Assembly (NCBI GenBank): GCA_037721215.1
Contig: JBBJNV010000019.1
Span: 1 to 64,000, forward strand
Source: Gemmatimonadaceae bacterium
GTDB lineage: Bacteria > Gemmatimonadota > Gemmatimonadetes > Gemmatimonadales > Gemmatimonadaceae
Direction: 5' to 3'
DNA: 64,000 nt
Positions 16,531 through 26,446 of this stretch are shown in pieces. The notes beneath the pieces are model-generated. The model worked only from the letters and a program-made list of their open reading frames with translations, was not told the DNA's origin and searched no databases. A program made the translations under genes and the position numbers. The stretch's first letter is position 1; the number at the start of each line of letters is the position of its first letter.

Positions 16531-19500
16531 CATCAGATAGCGCGCGCCCCGCTCGCCCTTCAGGTGGTCGGCGAGTACCGCCTTGGCGCTATCAACGTCT
16601 TCCTTTCGCATCCATTCAGCTATCACCACCCGCCGGCCACGCCCTTCGACCGATAACGCCACGCGGCCCCCTCGAGTTACGAGCAAGGCACCCGAACCGC
16701 GCGGCCTGGACAGTGGATCCCGATCGACAATATCCACCGGAAAGTTGTACACGTTCGCGGGATCGCTCACAGCAATCACCACAAAGGGTTTTTCATCCGC
16801 ATCTTCACCAGCAATTGCCCGCAATAGTTCTATGGCCTGTGGCGTCGCAAACTGTGCCCCGCTGAGCCCCCGCACGAAGTAACCGCGTCTGGCTTCACCC
16901 CTGAATTCAAGTCGTTTGAGCTCCTGGTAAACCGCCCTCCACGAGACCGGCGGCCGCTCTCGACGCCAACACTCACGCGATACTATCGCGTATCTGTCGA
17001 GCCACTGTCGCGCAATCCGTGTCGCTTTCGCCCCTTCGTTTAACTGAGCGCCCAGGTTACCGCCCCTCCGCACAAGTGACCATCTTCCCGCCCAGCCCCT
17101 TCCCGCAGCACCCGCAGCACCCGGAGCGCCCGGAGCGCCCGGCCGATCGGGGCGCGACCATTTTGGAAGACGGCGCACATTGGGCCGGCGCTGAGTGATC
17201 GGTCTGTTGGCCGACGGAGTGAATTCCGGCGGCAGCCAGCTGGTGGCATCGCGTGTGTCGACTGGCTTGACTGGCCGCCATCTGATGATCTCCCTGAGCG
17301 CATCGATGGTGTCGTTGGTAATATCGCCGGCCGCCGCAAGCTCACGCAGGCTCTCCTTCACACTCAGGTTCGTCAAACCTGTTGCAAGCTCCAACTCCGA
17401 AGTAAACGAGGCCCCATCACGTTCGATGACAGCCCGTACCGATCGAGCGTTTTCGCTTAAACGCACGTCCGTTTCATCCTCGTCATCGGACGGAAGCCAT
17501 AATGCACCTGTCCCTCTTTCGAAGAACCGCAAGCGGGACAATGCGAGAACTCCGGTCTCCGATTTGGAACTGACCTCCGCAACCCATACAGCTTCACCCC
17601 CCGCAGCAAACTGCGTGAGCCATTGCGGCTGATATCCCGACACCCGCGCTCTCAGGTAATCGCGCTCCCAGTTCAGCGCCGGACGGGAAAATCCATAAAG
17701 CTGCCGCATCACCGTCGCGACGCCCTCCACTCCGCTGAGGCGCTCGCCGGGCTCAACGTGCTGCCAGCGCTGCATCAGCTCGACGAAGACCGGCAGGTCG
17801 ACGGCCTCGATCTCCCTCCGCAACGCTGCGAGTGCCCGGCGCCGCGCAACCTCCGCAACCCGCCTGCTGCACCACTCGGGATTCGGAAAATCCCGCCGAA
17901 ACTTCCCCCGTACCAGTTTCCCTGATCGCTGCCATTCCGTGAGACGCGCTTCGATCCACGCATGTTCCCAACCGTACCTTCCGGCAATCTCCTCCACCGA
18001 CACCGGCCCGCTCAAAGCAAGATATCTCGCGAGAATTTCCCGTCGCGCCGCCGCCGTCGTCATCGCTCCGGTCAGCAGGACGGCCGGCACGAGGTCGCCT
18101 GCGTCCACTTCCTCAACGGCAGCCCCGGGGCTCATGCCTCCAGAATCGCCGGCGCCTTGCCCAGCACCAGAACGAACCCGGGCCATCGCCTCAGACCCGA
18201 ATGCCGACACGTATCGCGGATATGCTTCCACGAGGATCGACCTCCACCGGGCTCCCTCGGAGGTCGAAAAGGGAATAGCCATAACCCGTCCCTGGCTCAT
18301 CAGTTCGCCGAAAGGATCTCCTCGCACTCCCTCATCCGGCATGGCTACACGGGCGCGTAGCTCGTCTGCCGTGAGATCGCCCGCCCTGTCGAGCAGATGA
18401 GCAAGATCGTCGACACTTCGCGCCCGCCGTCCCTTAGCATAGCCTCCGCGTTCCGCGACGATCTGAATGATGGTGTCGAGCGTAATGTCGTCCCCGGCCT
18501 CCTCTCCCATTACTTCATCGAGAAGAGACCGGTCGAGTGAGAGCAACGCTGCTCTCTGTTCCGCGCGCGGAGTATCGTCTCCGTACATCCAGTCCATTAC
18601 GAAACCAAACTGCAGGCTGGCCGCGAATGGAGATGGAACCAGGGTCTCGACGATGTGCACTTGTATCGTTCCTCCCTCGATGCCATTCAGTACACTGAAA
18701 AGACCATCCATATCGAAGGCGTCCTGCAGTACGTCCCGATACGTTTCCACGAGAATCGGGAAGCTCGGGAACTGACTCACAGTCTGGAGAAGATCGAGCG
18801 CCTTCAATCTCTGAAGCCAGAGTGGCATGCGCCGGCGCGGATTTCCCCGGGGTAACAGCAGCGCACGCGCCGCGTTCATTCTGAAGCGCGCTCCGAAGAG
18901 AGATGTCGCGCCAATCTCCTCCATCACCAGAAGTTGCGCTTCCTTCGACGACAGTCCCATCAGCGATGCTACCGGAACAGGCCTGCCGAGACTGGGCAGC
19001 CGCAGCATTATGCCATCATCCGTCGTTTGTACCTGCACGTCGCTTCCACCCAGCGTCTCCCTGACGCGCTGCGTCAGAGCCATGGCCCAGGGCGCATTCA
19101 CCCGGCCACCGAACGCCGCGTGAATTACCACGCGAACCGCGCCGGTCTCATCACGAAATTGTTCGACCACGATGTTGCGATCGTCGGGAACTATTCCTGT
19201 TGCAGCGCGCTGCGCACCGACGTAATGCAGAAGCGAGGTGGATGTCGCGGCGTCGCATCCATAATTCTTTTCGAGCATTGGCAGGTCCGCTCCAGCCGCT
19301 ATCTCCCGTCTCAATGCACCCACACGGTGACTCAGTTCGAGCGATCGAGTGCCGTATTCGCCGTGCCAGAAAGGCATCCGCGCCGCCATTCCCGGCGCTG
19401 GATGAACGATTACGCGATCGTGCTCGATGGCCGCAATTCGCCACGTCGTCGACCCGAGTTGAAACACGTCGCCCACCCGCGATTCGTGCACGAATTCCTC

Positions 19501-21060
19501 GTCGAGCTCGCCCAGCCGCGTGCGGTCCGGCAGATTCACCGTGTACAGGCCGCGATCGGGGATTGTGCCACCGGAAATCACGGCCGTCATCCGCGCAGAT
19601 CGGCCCGCGCTGACCCGCCCCGTCACCCGATCCCAGGTGACTCGTGCCTCCAGCTCGCTGGCGATATCCGCCGGATACTTCCCCGACAACATCGACAATA
19701 CCTCGTCGAACGCAGCCTGTGTGAGGCGATGATACGGATAGGCACGTCGCACCAGCACATAAAGTTCCGACGCAATCCAGTCGTCGACCGACGCAGCCGC
19801 TACGATGACCTGAGCGAGCACATCCAGAGCGTTCTGCACTACTCGCGTTGGCTCAACCTCGCCGGCTCGCATTGCCGCAACAATCGCGGCAATCTCCATC
19901 GCATCATCCCGGAATGTTGGAACGAATATCCCACGGCTTGCAGCCCCGAGAGTGTGCCCCGAGCGTCCTATTCGCTGCAACCCGGCCGCGACTCGTTTCG
20001 GTGACTGAAGCTGAATTACCAGATCGACAGAACCGATGTCGATGCCGAGCTCGAGAGAGCTTGTCGTAATAAGCGCTTTCAGCAATCCGGCCTTGAGCTT
20101 CTCTTCGAGATCCTGACGCCGCTCTCTTGCAATCGATCCATGATACGGCTGTGCGATCTCATATTCCGCCAGCGCATTAACACGTGCCGCGATACGCTCT
20201 GCCTGCGCCCGGTTGTTCACGAAAACAAGTGTCGTTCGCGATTCGCGAATATGGCCAAGCACCAGCGACGAAACCGCGGGCCAGACACTCCCTCCAACAC
20301 TGGCGAGGTCCGCCACCGGAGACTCGACGGAGATGTCCATTGTCTTGACCAACCCGCAATCCACCACCGTGACGGGTCGAAATTTCGTCTCACCGCTGGT
20401 TTCAGCTTCGCATCCTCCAAGGAACCGCGCCACTTCCTCGAGCGGCCGCTGGGTTGCGGATAATCCAATTCGCTGCGGTGCGCGCAGCGTAAGCTTCTCG
20501 AGCCGCTCGAGGGTAAGCGAGAGATGAGCACCGCGTTTGCTTCCCGCGATTGCATGGATCTCGTCGATGATCACAACTCGTGTGAGGCCGAACATTCCCC
20601 TGCCCCTGATACTCGTGAGCAGAATGTTCAGCGATTCCGGGGTCGTAATGAGAATATGGGGCGACTCCCGAAGCATTTTTGCGCGGGCCGAGGCGCTGGT
20701 GTCGCCCGTGCGCACACCAATCCGGATTTCCGGGAAAGCGTGACCCGCAGTTTCAAATCTTTGTCGCAGGTTCGCGAGCGGTGTCTCGAGGTTTCGCTGA
20801 ATGTCGTTATTCAGCGCCTTGAGAGGCGAGACGTAGAGAAGGTGAACGCCGTTCGCGAGCGGCTCCTTCATTCCCTCGATGATCAGCGCATTCAACTCCC
20901 ACAGGAATGCGGCCAGCGTCTTGCCCGTTCCGGTTGGAGCAAGTATGAGCGCGTGCTCCCCGCCCGCGATGGCCGGCCACCCCAGACGCTGCGGCTCGCT
21001 CGGCGCGCCGAGAGTTTCAGAGAACCACTTTCGAACAATCGGATGAAAGCGGCGCATCAT
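16507..21060 (-). CDS. lhr: Lhr-family ATP-dependent helicase
   Basis: 1517 residues, the size of long Lhr helicases. Superfamily 2 motifs: A-P-T-G-T-G-K-T (Walker A, about residue 40), V-I-I-D-E-I-H-A-I (DEIH, Walker B), G-L-S-A-T-Q-R (motif III), S-S-L-E-L-G-I-D-I-G (motif V) and Q-R-I-G-R-S-G-H (motif VI). Then come the Lhr winged-helix/beta-barrel core and a long C-terminal extension. Lhr translocates 3'-5' on ssDNA and unwinds RNA:DNA hybrids in DNA repair. There is a low-complexity G-A-P-G-A-A-G-A-A-G linker in the last 300 residues. Confidence 0.95.
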   Translation of the reverse strand: MMRRFHPIVRKWFSETLGAPSEPQRLGWPAIAGGEHALILAPTGTGKTLAAFLWELNALIIEGMKEPLANGVHLLYVSPLKALNNDIQRNLETPLANLRQRFETAGHAFPEIRIGVRTGDTSASARAKMLRESPHILITTPESLNILLTSIRGRGMFGLTRVVIIDEIHAIAGSKRGAHLSLTLERLEKLTLRAPQRIGLSATQRPLEEVARFLGGCEAETSGETKFRPVTVVDCGLVKTMDISVESPVADLASVGGSVWPAVSSLVLGHIRESRTTLVFVNNRAQAERIAARVNALAEYEIAQPYHGSIARERRQDLEEKLKAGLLKALITTSSLELGIDIGSVDLVIQLQSPKRVAAGLQRIGRSGHTLGAASRGIFVPTFRDDAMEIAAIVAAMRAGEVEPTRVVQNALDVLAQVIVAAASVDDWIASELYVLVRRAYPYHRLTQAAFDEVLSMLSGKYPADIASELEARVTWDRVTGRVSAGRSARMTAVISGGTIPDRGLYTVNLPDRTRLGELDEEFVHESRVGDVFQLGSTTWRIAAIEHDRVIVHPAPGMAARMPFWHGEYGTRSLELSHRVGALRREIAAGADLPMLEKNYGCDAATSTSLLHYVGAQRAATGIVPDDRNIVVEQFRDETGAVRVVIHAAFGGRVNAPWAMALTQRVRETLGGSDVQVQTTDDGIMLRLPSLGRPVPVASLMGLSSKEAQLLVMEEIGATSLFGARFRMNAARALLLPRGNPRRRMPLWLQRLKALDLLQTVSQFPSFPILVETYRDVLQDAFDMDGLFSVLNGIEGGTIQVHIVETLVPSPFAASLQFGFVMDWMYGDDTPRAEQRAALLSLDRSLLDEVMGEEAGDDITLDTIIQIVAERGGYAKGRRARSVDDLAHLLDRAGDLTADELRARVAMPDEGVRGDPFGELMSQGRVMAIPFSTSEGARWRSILVEAYPRYVSAFGSEAMARVRSGAGQGAGDSGGMSPGAAVEEVDAGDLVPAVLLTGAMTTAAARREILARYLALSGPVSVEEIAGRYGWEHAWIEARLTEWQRSGKLVRGKFRRDFPNPEWCSRRVAEVARRRALAALRREIEAVDLPVFVELMQRWQHVEPGERLSGVEGVATVMRQLYGFSRPALNWERDYLRARVSGYQPQWLTQFAAGGEAVWVAEVSSKSETGVLALSRLRFFERGTGALWLPSDDEDETDVRLSENARSVRAVIERDGASFTSELELATGLTNLSVKESLRELAAAGDITNDTIDALREIIRWRPVKPVDTRDATSWLPPEFTPSANRPITQRRPNVRRLPKWSRPDRPGAPGAPGAAGAAGRGWAGRWSLVRRGGNLGAQLNEGAKATRIARQWLDRYAIVSRECWRRERPPVSWRAVYQELKRLEFRGEARRGYFVRGLSGAQFATPQAIELLRAIAGEDADEKPFVVIAVSDPANVYNFPVDIVDRDPLSRPRGSGALLVTRGGRVALSVEGRGRRVVIAEWMRKEDVDSAKAVLADHLKGERGARYLMLPDIRPT

Positions 21061-21136
21061 TGATCCCGCGATGCCGTTACCGGCGCGAATTCACCCGGTC
21101 CCGCCTGCAAGGTCGCCGCCGCCCCGGGCCCGATTT

Positions 21137-22648
21137 TTACAGAACTCGTCTCAGTTTTTGCGCGCCCCATTCGTAAATCTTTCCTTTTAACGGCCGATTG
21201 CGGAATGTCTCGAGATTTATTTCTTCGGCATAGTTGAGATCTTCAAGAAAAATTTCCTGCATCCGCTGACCGACGTTGTCGTCAAGGGCGATAATCTGTG
21301 ATTCGTTGTTGAACGCGATCGATCGATTGTCGAAGTTCATCGACCCGACACACGCCCAGACGCTGTCGACCACGATCGTCTTGGCATGCATCATCGCTGG
21401 CAAATACTCGTAGATCCTGACGCCTCCCTCCAGCAGCCCTTCGTACGATGCCCGCCCTGCGTACCACGTAGTCTTCACGTCCGTTTCTGCGCTCACGGTG
21501 AGAACTCGAACATCGACGCCCTTTTTTGCCGCTTTCACCAGCGAGGTGCAAAAATCGACGTTAGGGACGAAATACGCATTTGCGATGTAGAGCGTCTTTT
21601 CTGCGGCGGCGATTGTCAGAGCTATTAAATGTTCGCCCGGCGTACTTCCTATGGTGGGCATGCTGTGCATGAGGCCAGCGTTGACGTTTCCTCCCCCCTC
21701 GATCTCTATCGGAGGGAAGAACATTTCTCCAGTGAGCAGCTCGCCTTCGGTCGTCTCCACCCAGCCCGCTGCGAACGCCGCCTGTAGCGCTGCTACCGCC
21801 GGCCCCTCGAAACGAACGTTGGTTTCACGCCACTGGTCCGCATGACGCCCATCGCCAAGCCAGTAGTCGGCCAGCCCGAAGCCCCCGGTGTATCCCACCC
21901 GACCGTCGATCACTATCGCCCTCACGTGCGACCGCTGCGCGGTCTTGTGCAACGTGTACCATTTGATGGGCCGCAGCCAGTTCACTCTGACGCCAGACGC
22001 CCGGAGTCCTTCGATCCACTCGTCCGGGAGCGGCTCCGAGCCGAAAGCATCGAGCAGAAGCAGAACGCGTACCCCCGCTTTTGCACGCTCTGAGAGATGT
22101 TTCGCCATCGTGTCTGCCACTGCACCAGGCTGGGAATAGTAGAGCTGCACCGTCAGCGTCTGCTTTGCCGATTCGAGGTCCTTCCACAGACGAGGGTATG
22201 TGCCTTCCCCGTTCAAAAGGAGATCCACTTTGTTCCCCGCTTCGATATGCGTTTCTGTGAATAGCTCGATCAGACGAAGGAAGTGAGGATTCCTTACATC
22301 ACAGGGTGCTTGGTCATCTCCCTCCGCCACAACGATCTTGACCGTGCCCCCACGCGTCACCGAGAGAATCCCGATCAGCATGAACGCCAGCACCATTACA
22401 ACGAGCAACAGCAATCCGCCGTATTTCAGGAATTCCATTGATCCGGTGACCTTGAGAATGTCTGAGTGATTGGCCTGGGACTTGGATACGCTGTTCGCTC
22501 CTTGCCGCATCTCCAGCCTTGCAACAGCTTTTCCTGACATGCCCTTCGCAGCCCGCAGACGTTCTGCGAACCGAGCCATCATGCTCGATCGTTCGCTCGA
22601 AGCACTGCCGATATTCCGGCTGAGCGATTCCGCCGATGAATCGACCAT
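21137..22648 (-). CDS. cardiolipin synthase / phospholipase D family protein
   Basis: 503 residues. A cytosolic N-terminus of about 70 residues, one membrane helix (G-G-L-L-L-L-V-V-M-V-L-A-F), then two PLD domains. The second HKD motif is complete (H-A-K-T-I-V-V-D, later G-S-M-N-F-D-N-R-S). The first reads H-V-R-A-I-V-I-D-G, with arginine where the catalytic lysine is expected. Cardiolipin synthases join two phosphatidylglycerols in the inner membrane. GGTGAG lies 6 bp upstream of ATG 22648, supporting this start. Divergent from the RepA-like gene. Confidence 0.87.
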   Translation of the reverse strand: MVDSSAESLSRNIGSASSERSSMMARFAERLRAAKGMSGKAVARLEMRQGANSVSKSQANHSDILKVTGSMEFLKYGGLLLLVVMVLAFMLIGILSVTRGGTVKIVVAEGDDQAPCDVRNPHFLRLIELFTETHIEAGNKVDLLLNGEGTYPRLWKDLESAKQTLTVQLYYSQPGAVADTMAKHLSERAKAGVRVLLLLDAFGSEPLPDEWIEGLRASGVRVNWLRPIKWYTLHKTAQRSHVRAIVIDGRVGYTGGFGLADYWLGDGRHADQWRETNVRFEGPAVAALQAAFAAGWVETTEGELLTGEMFFPPIEIEGGGNVNAGLMHSMPTIGSTPGEHLIALTIAAAEKTLYIANAYFVPNVDFCTSLVKAAKKGVDVRVLTVSAETDVKTTWYAGRASYEGLLEGGVRIYEYLPAMMHAKTIVVDSVWACVGSMNFDNRSIAFNNESQIIALDDNVGQRMQEIFLEDLNYAEEINLETFRNRPLKGKIYEWGAQKLRRVL

Positions 22649-23390
22649 AACTTACTCACCACCGTCAGGTGGGCGCTGGCGGGTTTTGCCAAGCCCGGGT
22701 GACCGCCTGCCGGGGACGTTCGATCAGGATGTCTATGTGGAAATCCTGCATCGATACGGAGAGTCAGGCTTCCCCGCTGACGGCACGGTGAGTTTTACGC
22801 TGCACGCTTTTCTCCGGTCCATCGGCCGGAGAGTCGACGGCAGAACTTACGAACAGCTGCGTTCTGCCCTTAACCGACTCGAAAAAACCACCCTCGAATC
22901 GAGTGGTGTCTACGTTGCGGCCCGCAGCGCTACACCCTTGGACGATCGATTCACGATTCTGACATCGATTGCGATCGATCGAAGACGCCTGGCCGATCGC
23001 GAGCAGTTCACTCTGTTTCCAGTACTCAGTGCGGCCGAGCCGGGCGACGCCCGCGTGACTATTTCTCCCCTCATCCGTGAGAACATCGCTATCGGGTGCA
23101 CCGCTACCATCCTGTCATCACAGTACCAGTCGCTGAACAGTCCTGTCGCACGCCGTTTGTACAGGCTGCTCGAGGTAGCGCGCGAAGCAGGCACTGTTGC
23201 CTGGCGTGTCGCACTCGACGAGCTCGCCAGTCAGCTTCCACTCTCACAACGATATCCGTCCCATCTTCAGCGGGTGCTCCAGCCCGCGCACGAAATGCTC
23301 GTCGGCGCCGGTCTCGTACGCAGCGCCGCGTTTCGTCAGGTCGCACGCGACTGGTTCGTCGATTACGTGCTTGCCGGCCGCAACGGATAG
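22581..23390 (+). CDS. RepA-like replication initiator protein (RPA family)
   Basis: About 270 residues. From roughly 22690 the sequence follows the plasmid RepA N-terminal family: L-P-G-T-F-D-Q-D-V-Y-V-E-I-L, V-S-F-T-L-H-A-F-L-R-S-I-G-R, T-Y-E-Q-L-R-S-A-L-N-R-L-E-K-T-T, and a later winged-helix block S-P-V-A-R-R-L-Y-R-L-L-E-V-A. Such proteins bind origin iterons on plasmids; here the gene lies among chromosomal housekeeping genes. No iterons are seen nearby. The start is unclear: ATG 22581 overlaps the divergent gene by 68 bp, and TTG near 22697 is an alternative. Confidence 0.7.
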   Translation: MLDRSLEALPIFRLSDSADESTITYSPPSGGRWRVLPSPGDRLPGTFDQDVYVEILHRYGESGFPADGTVSFTLHAFLRSIGRRVDGRTYEQLRSALNRLEKTTLESSGVYVAARSATPLDDRFTILTSIAIDRRRLADREQFTLFPVLSAAEPGDARVTISPLIRENIAIGCTATILSSQYQSLNSPVARRLYRLLEVAREAGTVAWRVALDELASQLPLSQRYPSHLQRVLQPAHEMLVGAGLVRSAAFRQVARDWFVDYVLAGRNG

Positions 23391-23501
23391 AGGAACCCCG
23401 GTGTCCCATCGACGCTCGCATGCGAGTTGCAATCCGGAACTATCACGCACTTCAGGCGTACCTGCTACCTTGTAGCGAAGCATCCCTAAAACGAATCGTC
23501 C

Positions 23502-25094
23502 ATGTCGAATCGCACCAAAGCTGCAATCTTCGCCCTGGTGGTCCTTCCGCTGCTCGCTGGGGGATTTGTCAATCAGCAGCGCGACGCCCGCGACGGCGCA
23601 CGCCTTCTCGACCAGGTCCTCACTATCGTGCAGGGTCGCTTCGTCGACAGTGTCGACGCCGGATCGCTCTACGAGAAAGCGGCACGTGGTCTCGTTCACG
23701 AGCTCAACGATCCCTACTCGGTGCTCCTGTCCCCCAAAGAGCTCGCGCAGTTCAACGCGTCCACCGGGGGTAAATATGGTGGCGTTGGAATGGAGATCGC
23801 CGAGATTCAGGGCTATGTCACGGTCCAGCGCGTCTTCCCGCACACGCCTGCCGAGCAGGCAGGGATCATTGAGGGAGATCGTATCATTGCCATTGACACC
23901 GCAGCGAACACCCGTGGCTGGACTACGGCACAGGTGTCAGACGCGCTGAAGGGCCGGCCCGGCAGCAAGGTGTCCGTAAAGTTCGCGCGCGCCGGTGTCG
24001 TCGAGCCCATTCCGGTGACATTTACCCGGGCGAACGTCCGGATCCCGGCCGTTCCTTTCGCAATCATGCTCGATGGGAAGATCGGTTACATCCGGTTGCA
24101 GCAGTTCAACGAGACCGCCACCGAGGAGGTGGAAAACTCGATCCGCCGCCTGGTAAATGAGGGCGCTCGTGGACTGGTTCTCGATCTTCGCGGGAACGGC
24201 GGCGGGTACCTCGAACAGTCGGCAAGCATTGCCAACCTTTTTCTCGGCAAAGGCCAGGAGATTTCCAGCGTCCGGGGACGCGGTGGAGAAAGACAGGTTT
24301 TCTTTGCCACCCAGTCACCTGTCGTCCCGAACACCCCGCTCGTTATCCTCACCGATGGGCGCTCGGCGTCGGCTTCGGAGATCGTCGCCGGTGCACTTCA
24401 GGATCACGACCGGGCAGTCATCGTTGGCACCACATCATTCGGCAAAGGCCTTGTCCAGACGGTCTACCCGCTTGAAGGCGGATACGCACTCAAAATGACG
24501 ACGGCCAAATGGTTCACACCGAGCGGCCGTTCAATCCAGAAGGACAGAAAGCTCCTTCCGGATGGTTCGTTCGTCGAGACGTTGCCGGATTCCATGGAAA
24601 CCGATTCCGTGCGCAAGACGCGACCAAAATTCAAATCGGACGCTGGCCGGACAGTTTATGGTGGCGGCGCTGTTACTCCAGACCTCATCGTCCAGCCGGA
24701 CACGCTTAACGCCAGCGAGCAGAAGCTGCTGACGGCGCTGGCTCCCAAGGCTCAGCTTTTTCGCTCGACACTCATCAACTATGCAGTCGAGCACAAGGGC
24801 AAGATGCAGCCGGGATTCGTCGTGCCAAGGGCGTGGAGAGAGGAGTTCTACCGCCGCCTCGTGGCGGGGGGCGTCAAGATCGAGAAGGCGCAGTTCGACG
24901 CCGGCGGCTCAGAGATCGATCGCATGCTCGGCTCGAGCGTCACGCGGATCTCGTTCGGCGATTCGACAGCAAAGCGCCGCGACATCGCTGACGACGCGCA
25001 GCTTCGTCGCTCACTGGAGCTCCTGCGCCGTGGCCAGACGCAGAAAGACCTGTTCGTTCTTCTTACCACCCCGACCACTGCCGCGATCCGCTGA
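23502..25094 (+). CDS. S41 C-terminal processing peptidase (CtpA-like)
   Basis: 530 residues. A signal anchor (A-I-F-A-L-V-V-L-P-L-L-A-G-G-F), a PDZ domain (G-G-K-Y-G-G-V-G-M-E-I to G-I-I-E-G-D-R-I-I-A-I-D) and the S41 catalytic core: D-L-R-G-N-G-G-G-Y-L, T-D-G-R-S-A-S-A-S-E-I-V-A with the nucleophile serine, and T-T-S-F-G-K-G-L-V-Q with the catalytic lysine of the Ser-Lys dyad. Acts in the periplasm on C-termini of exported proteins. A strong terminator follows. Confidence 0.94.
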   Translation: MSNRTKAAIFALVVLPLLAGGFVNQQRDARDGARLLDQVLTIVQGRFVDSVDAGSLYEKAARGLVHELNDPYSVLLSPKELAQFNASTGGKYGGVGMEIAEIQGYVTVQRVFPHTPAEQAGIIEGDRIIAIDTAANTRGWTTAQVSDALKGRPGSKVSVKFARAGVVEPIPVTFTRANVRIPAVPFAIMLDGKIGYIRLQQFNETATEEVENSIRRLVNEGARGLVLDLRGNGGGYLEQSASIANLFLGKGQEISSVRGRGGERQVFFATQSPVVPNTPLVILTDGRSASASEIVAGALQDHDRAVIVGTTSFGKGLVQTVYPLEGGYALKMTTAKWFTPSGRSIQKDRKLLPDGSFVETLPDSMETDSVRKTRPKFKSDAGRTVYGGGAVTPDLIVQPDTLNASEQKLLTALAPKAQLFRSTLINYAVEHKGKMQPGFVVPRAWREEFYRRLVAGGVKIEKAQFDAGGSEIDRMLGSSVTRISFGDSTAKRRDIADDAQLRRSLELLRRGQTQKDLFVLLTTPTTAAIR

Positions 25095-25114
25095 TTGCGA
25101 GACACTGTCAAGTC

Positions 25115-25153
25115 AAACCGCCGTCACGGAATTCCGTGACGGCGGTTTTCTTT
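25115..25153 (+). terminator. Rho-independent terminator after the S41 peptidase
   Basis: A perfect 34-nt palindrome (AAACCGCCGTCACGGA and its complement) is followed by TTTTCTTT. It lies 20 bp after the peptidase stop and before the slipin gene. Confidence 0.9.
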
Positions 25154-25193
25154 GCATTATTCACCCGCTGAAACCACATCGTCCGGAGCTTAA

Positions 25194-26228
25194 ATGGGTG
25201 GTCTGATCTTTCTTGGAGTCATCGTATTTCTCGCGTTGCTGGTCGTAACAAAGTCCTTCAAGGTCGTCGGGCAGGCGGAGGTAATGGTCATTGAGCGCCT
25301 GGGTCGCTTTCATCGCGTCGCGAGATCCGGCCTGAATATCCTCATACCATTTGTCGAGCTTCCCCGCACCATCGATGTGCGCTACTTCGAAAGCGACGTA
25401 ACAGGCGTCAAGCGGGTCACGGCAGGACATACCTCACGGATCGACCTTCGTGAGCAGGTACTCAATTTCCCCAGCCAGCCGGTAATCACCAAGGACAACG
25501 TCACCATCGATATTGACGCTGTCATCTATTACCGCGTCGCCGATCCGCAGAAGGCAACGTATTCAGTACAGAATCTTCCCTATGCGCTGGAAACGCTGAC
25601 CCGTACGACGCTGCGGAATATCGTGGGGGAGATGGAGCTCGATCAGACCCTCGGCAGCCGCGACGTCATCAACAAGCGGATGCGCGAGGTGATCGAAGAG
25701 GCTTCGATTGGCTGGGGGGTGGATGTAACCCGTGTCGAGCTTCAGTCCATCGAGCCGCCCCGGGACATCCAGCAGTCGATGGAGCTCCAGATGCGTGCCG
25801 AGCGTGAGCGCCGCGCCGCTGTCACCAATGCGGAGGCCGGCAAGCGTGCTGCAATTCTCGAAGCTGAAGGCGTTCGCGAATCGCAGGTGCGGCGCGCAGA
25901 GGGCGAGAAGGACGCGGCAATTCTGCGAGCTCAGGGCCTGGCAACTGCAAGGCTCGCGATGGCTGATGCAGAAGCAGCAGCTATCGAACGAATCGGCGGT
26001 GCGTTGCCCGAAGGACAAGCCGCGATGTATCTGCTTGGCATGAAATACCTCGAGGCGCTGCCGACTCTCGCGCAGGGCAAGAACGCGACGATCTTTCTGC
26101 CGGCCGAAGCCGCTGGCGTGATGGGCGCCATCGGTGGTCTCCGCGAGCTTGTCGCCCGCGCTGCAATGCCTTCACAGAAGAACGACGAGCCCGAACGTCC
26201 TGCGCATGAGCCACGGAAGCTGACTTGA
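25194..26228 (+). CDS. SPFH/band-7 membrane protein (slipin/paraslipin)
   Basis: 344 residues. One N-terminal membrane helix (I-F-L-G-V-I-V-F-L-A-L-L-V-V), then the prohibitin-homology domain: V-I-E-R-L-G-R-F-H-R, G-L-N-I-L-I-P-F, D-L-R-E-Q-V-L-N-F-P, V-T-I-D-I-D-A-V-I-Y-Y-R. A long charged coiled-coil with A-E-G-x-R-E-S and A-E-G-E-K-D-A repeats follows. These proteins form oligomeric scaffolds in membrane microdomains (QmcA type). The partner NfeD protease is not in the window; instead a small zinc-ribbon gene overlaps its stop. Confidence 0.92.
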   Translation: MGGLIFLGVIVFLALLVVTKSFKVVGQAEVMVIERLGRFHRVARSGLNILIPFVELPRTIDVRYFESDVTGVKRVTAGHTSRIDLREQVLNFPSQPVITKDNVTIDIDAVIYYRVADPQKATYSVQNLPYALETLTRTTLRNIVGEMELDQTLGSRDVINKRMREVIEEASIGWGVDVTRVELQSIEPPRDIQQSMELQMRAERERRAAVTNAEAGKRAAILEAEGVRESQVRRAEGEKDAAILRAQGLATARLAMADAEAAAIERIGGALPEGQAAMYLLGMKYLEALPTLAQGKNATIFLPAEAAGVMGAIGGLRELVARAAMPSQKNDEPERPAHEPRKLT

Positions 26229-26446
26229 AGGAAATCACGCAGGAGCGCGCCGAGCGTATCGCGCGCGGTCATGCGTGCGAGAATTGCGGTGAATACAACT
26301 TCAGGAAAATCAAGGTGAAGCGCGCATCAGAGGCGACCAACGCTGCGATTGGCGAAGTGTGGCATGCAACAAAGACATGTGGGGTATGTGGCATGCAGAA
26401 CGAAATTGGAATCGATGCCGAGGGCGACATTATCTACGGTACCTGA
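26225..26446 (+). CDS. small zinc-ribbon protein
   Basis: 73 residues with two knuckles, C-E-N-C and C-G-V-C-G, spaced about 34 residues apart, forming a likely zinc ribbon. In between lie basic residues (R-K-I-K-V-K-R). The start is TTG overlapping the slipin stop by 4 bp (T-T-G-A), which argues for coupled translation. Function unknown. Confidence 0.7.
   Translation: MKEITQERAERIARGHACENCGEYNFRKIKVKRASEATNAAIGEVWHATKTCGVCGMQNEIGIDAEGDIIYGT

Noticed and set aside
18934-20004. 356-codon frame opposite the Lhr helicase
   Set aside because: Arg/His-rich shadow of a clear 1517-residue helicase; no SD and no domain.
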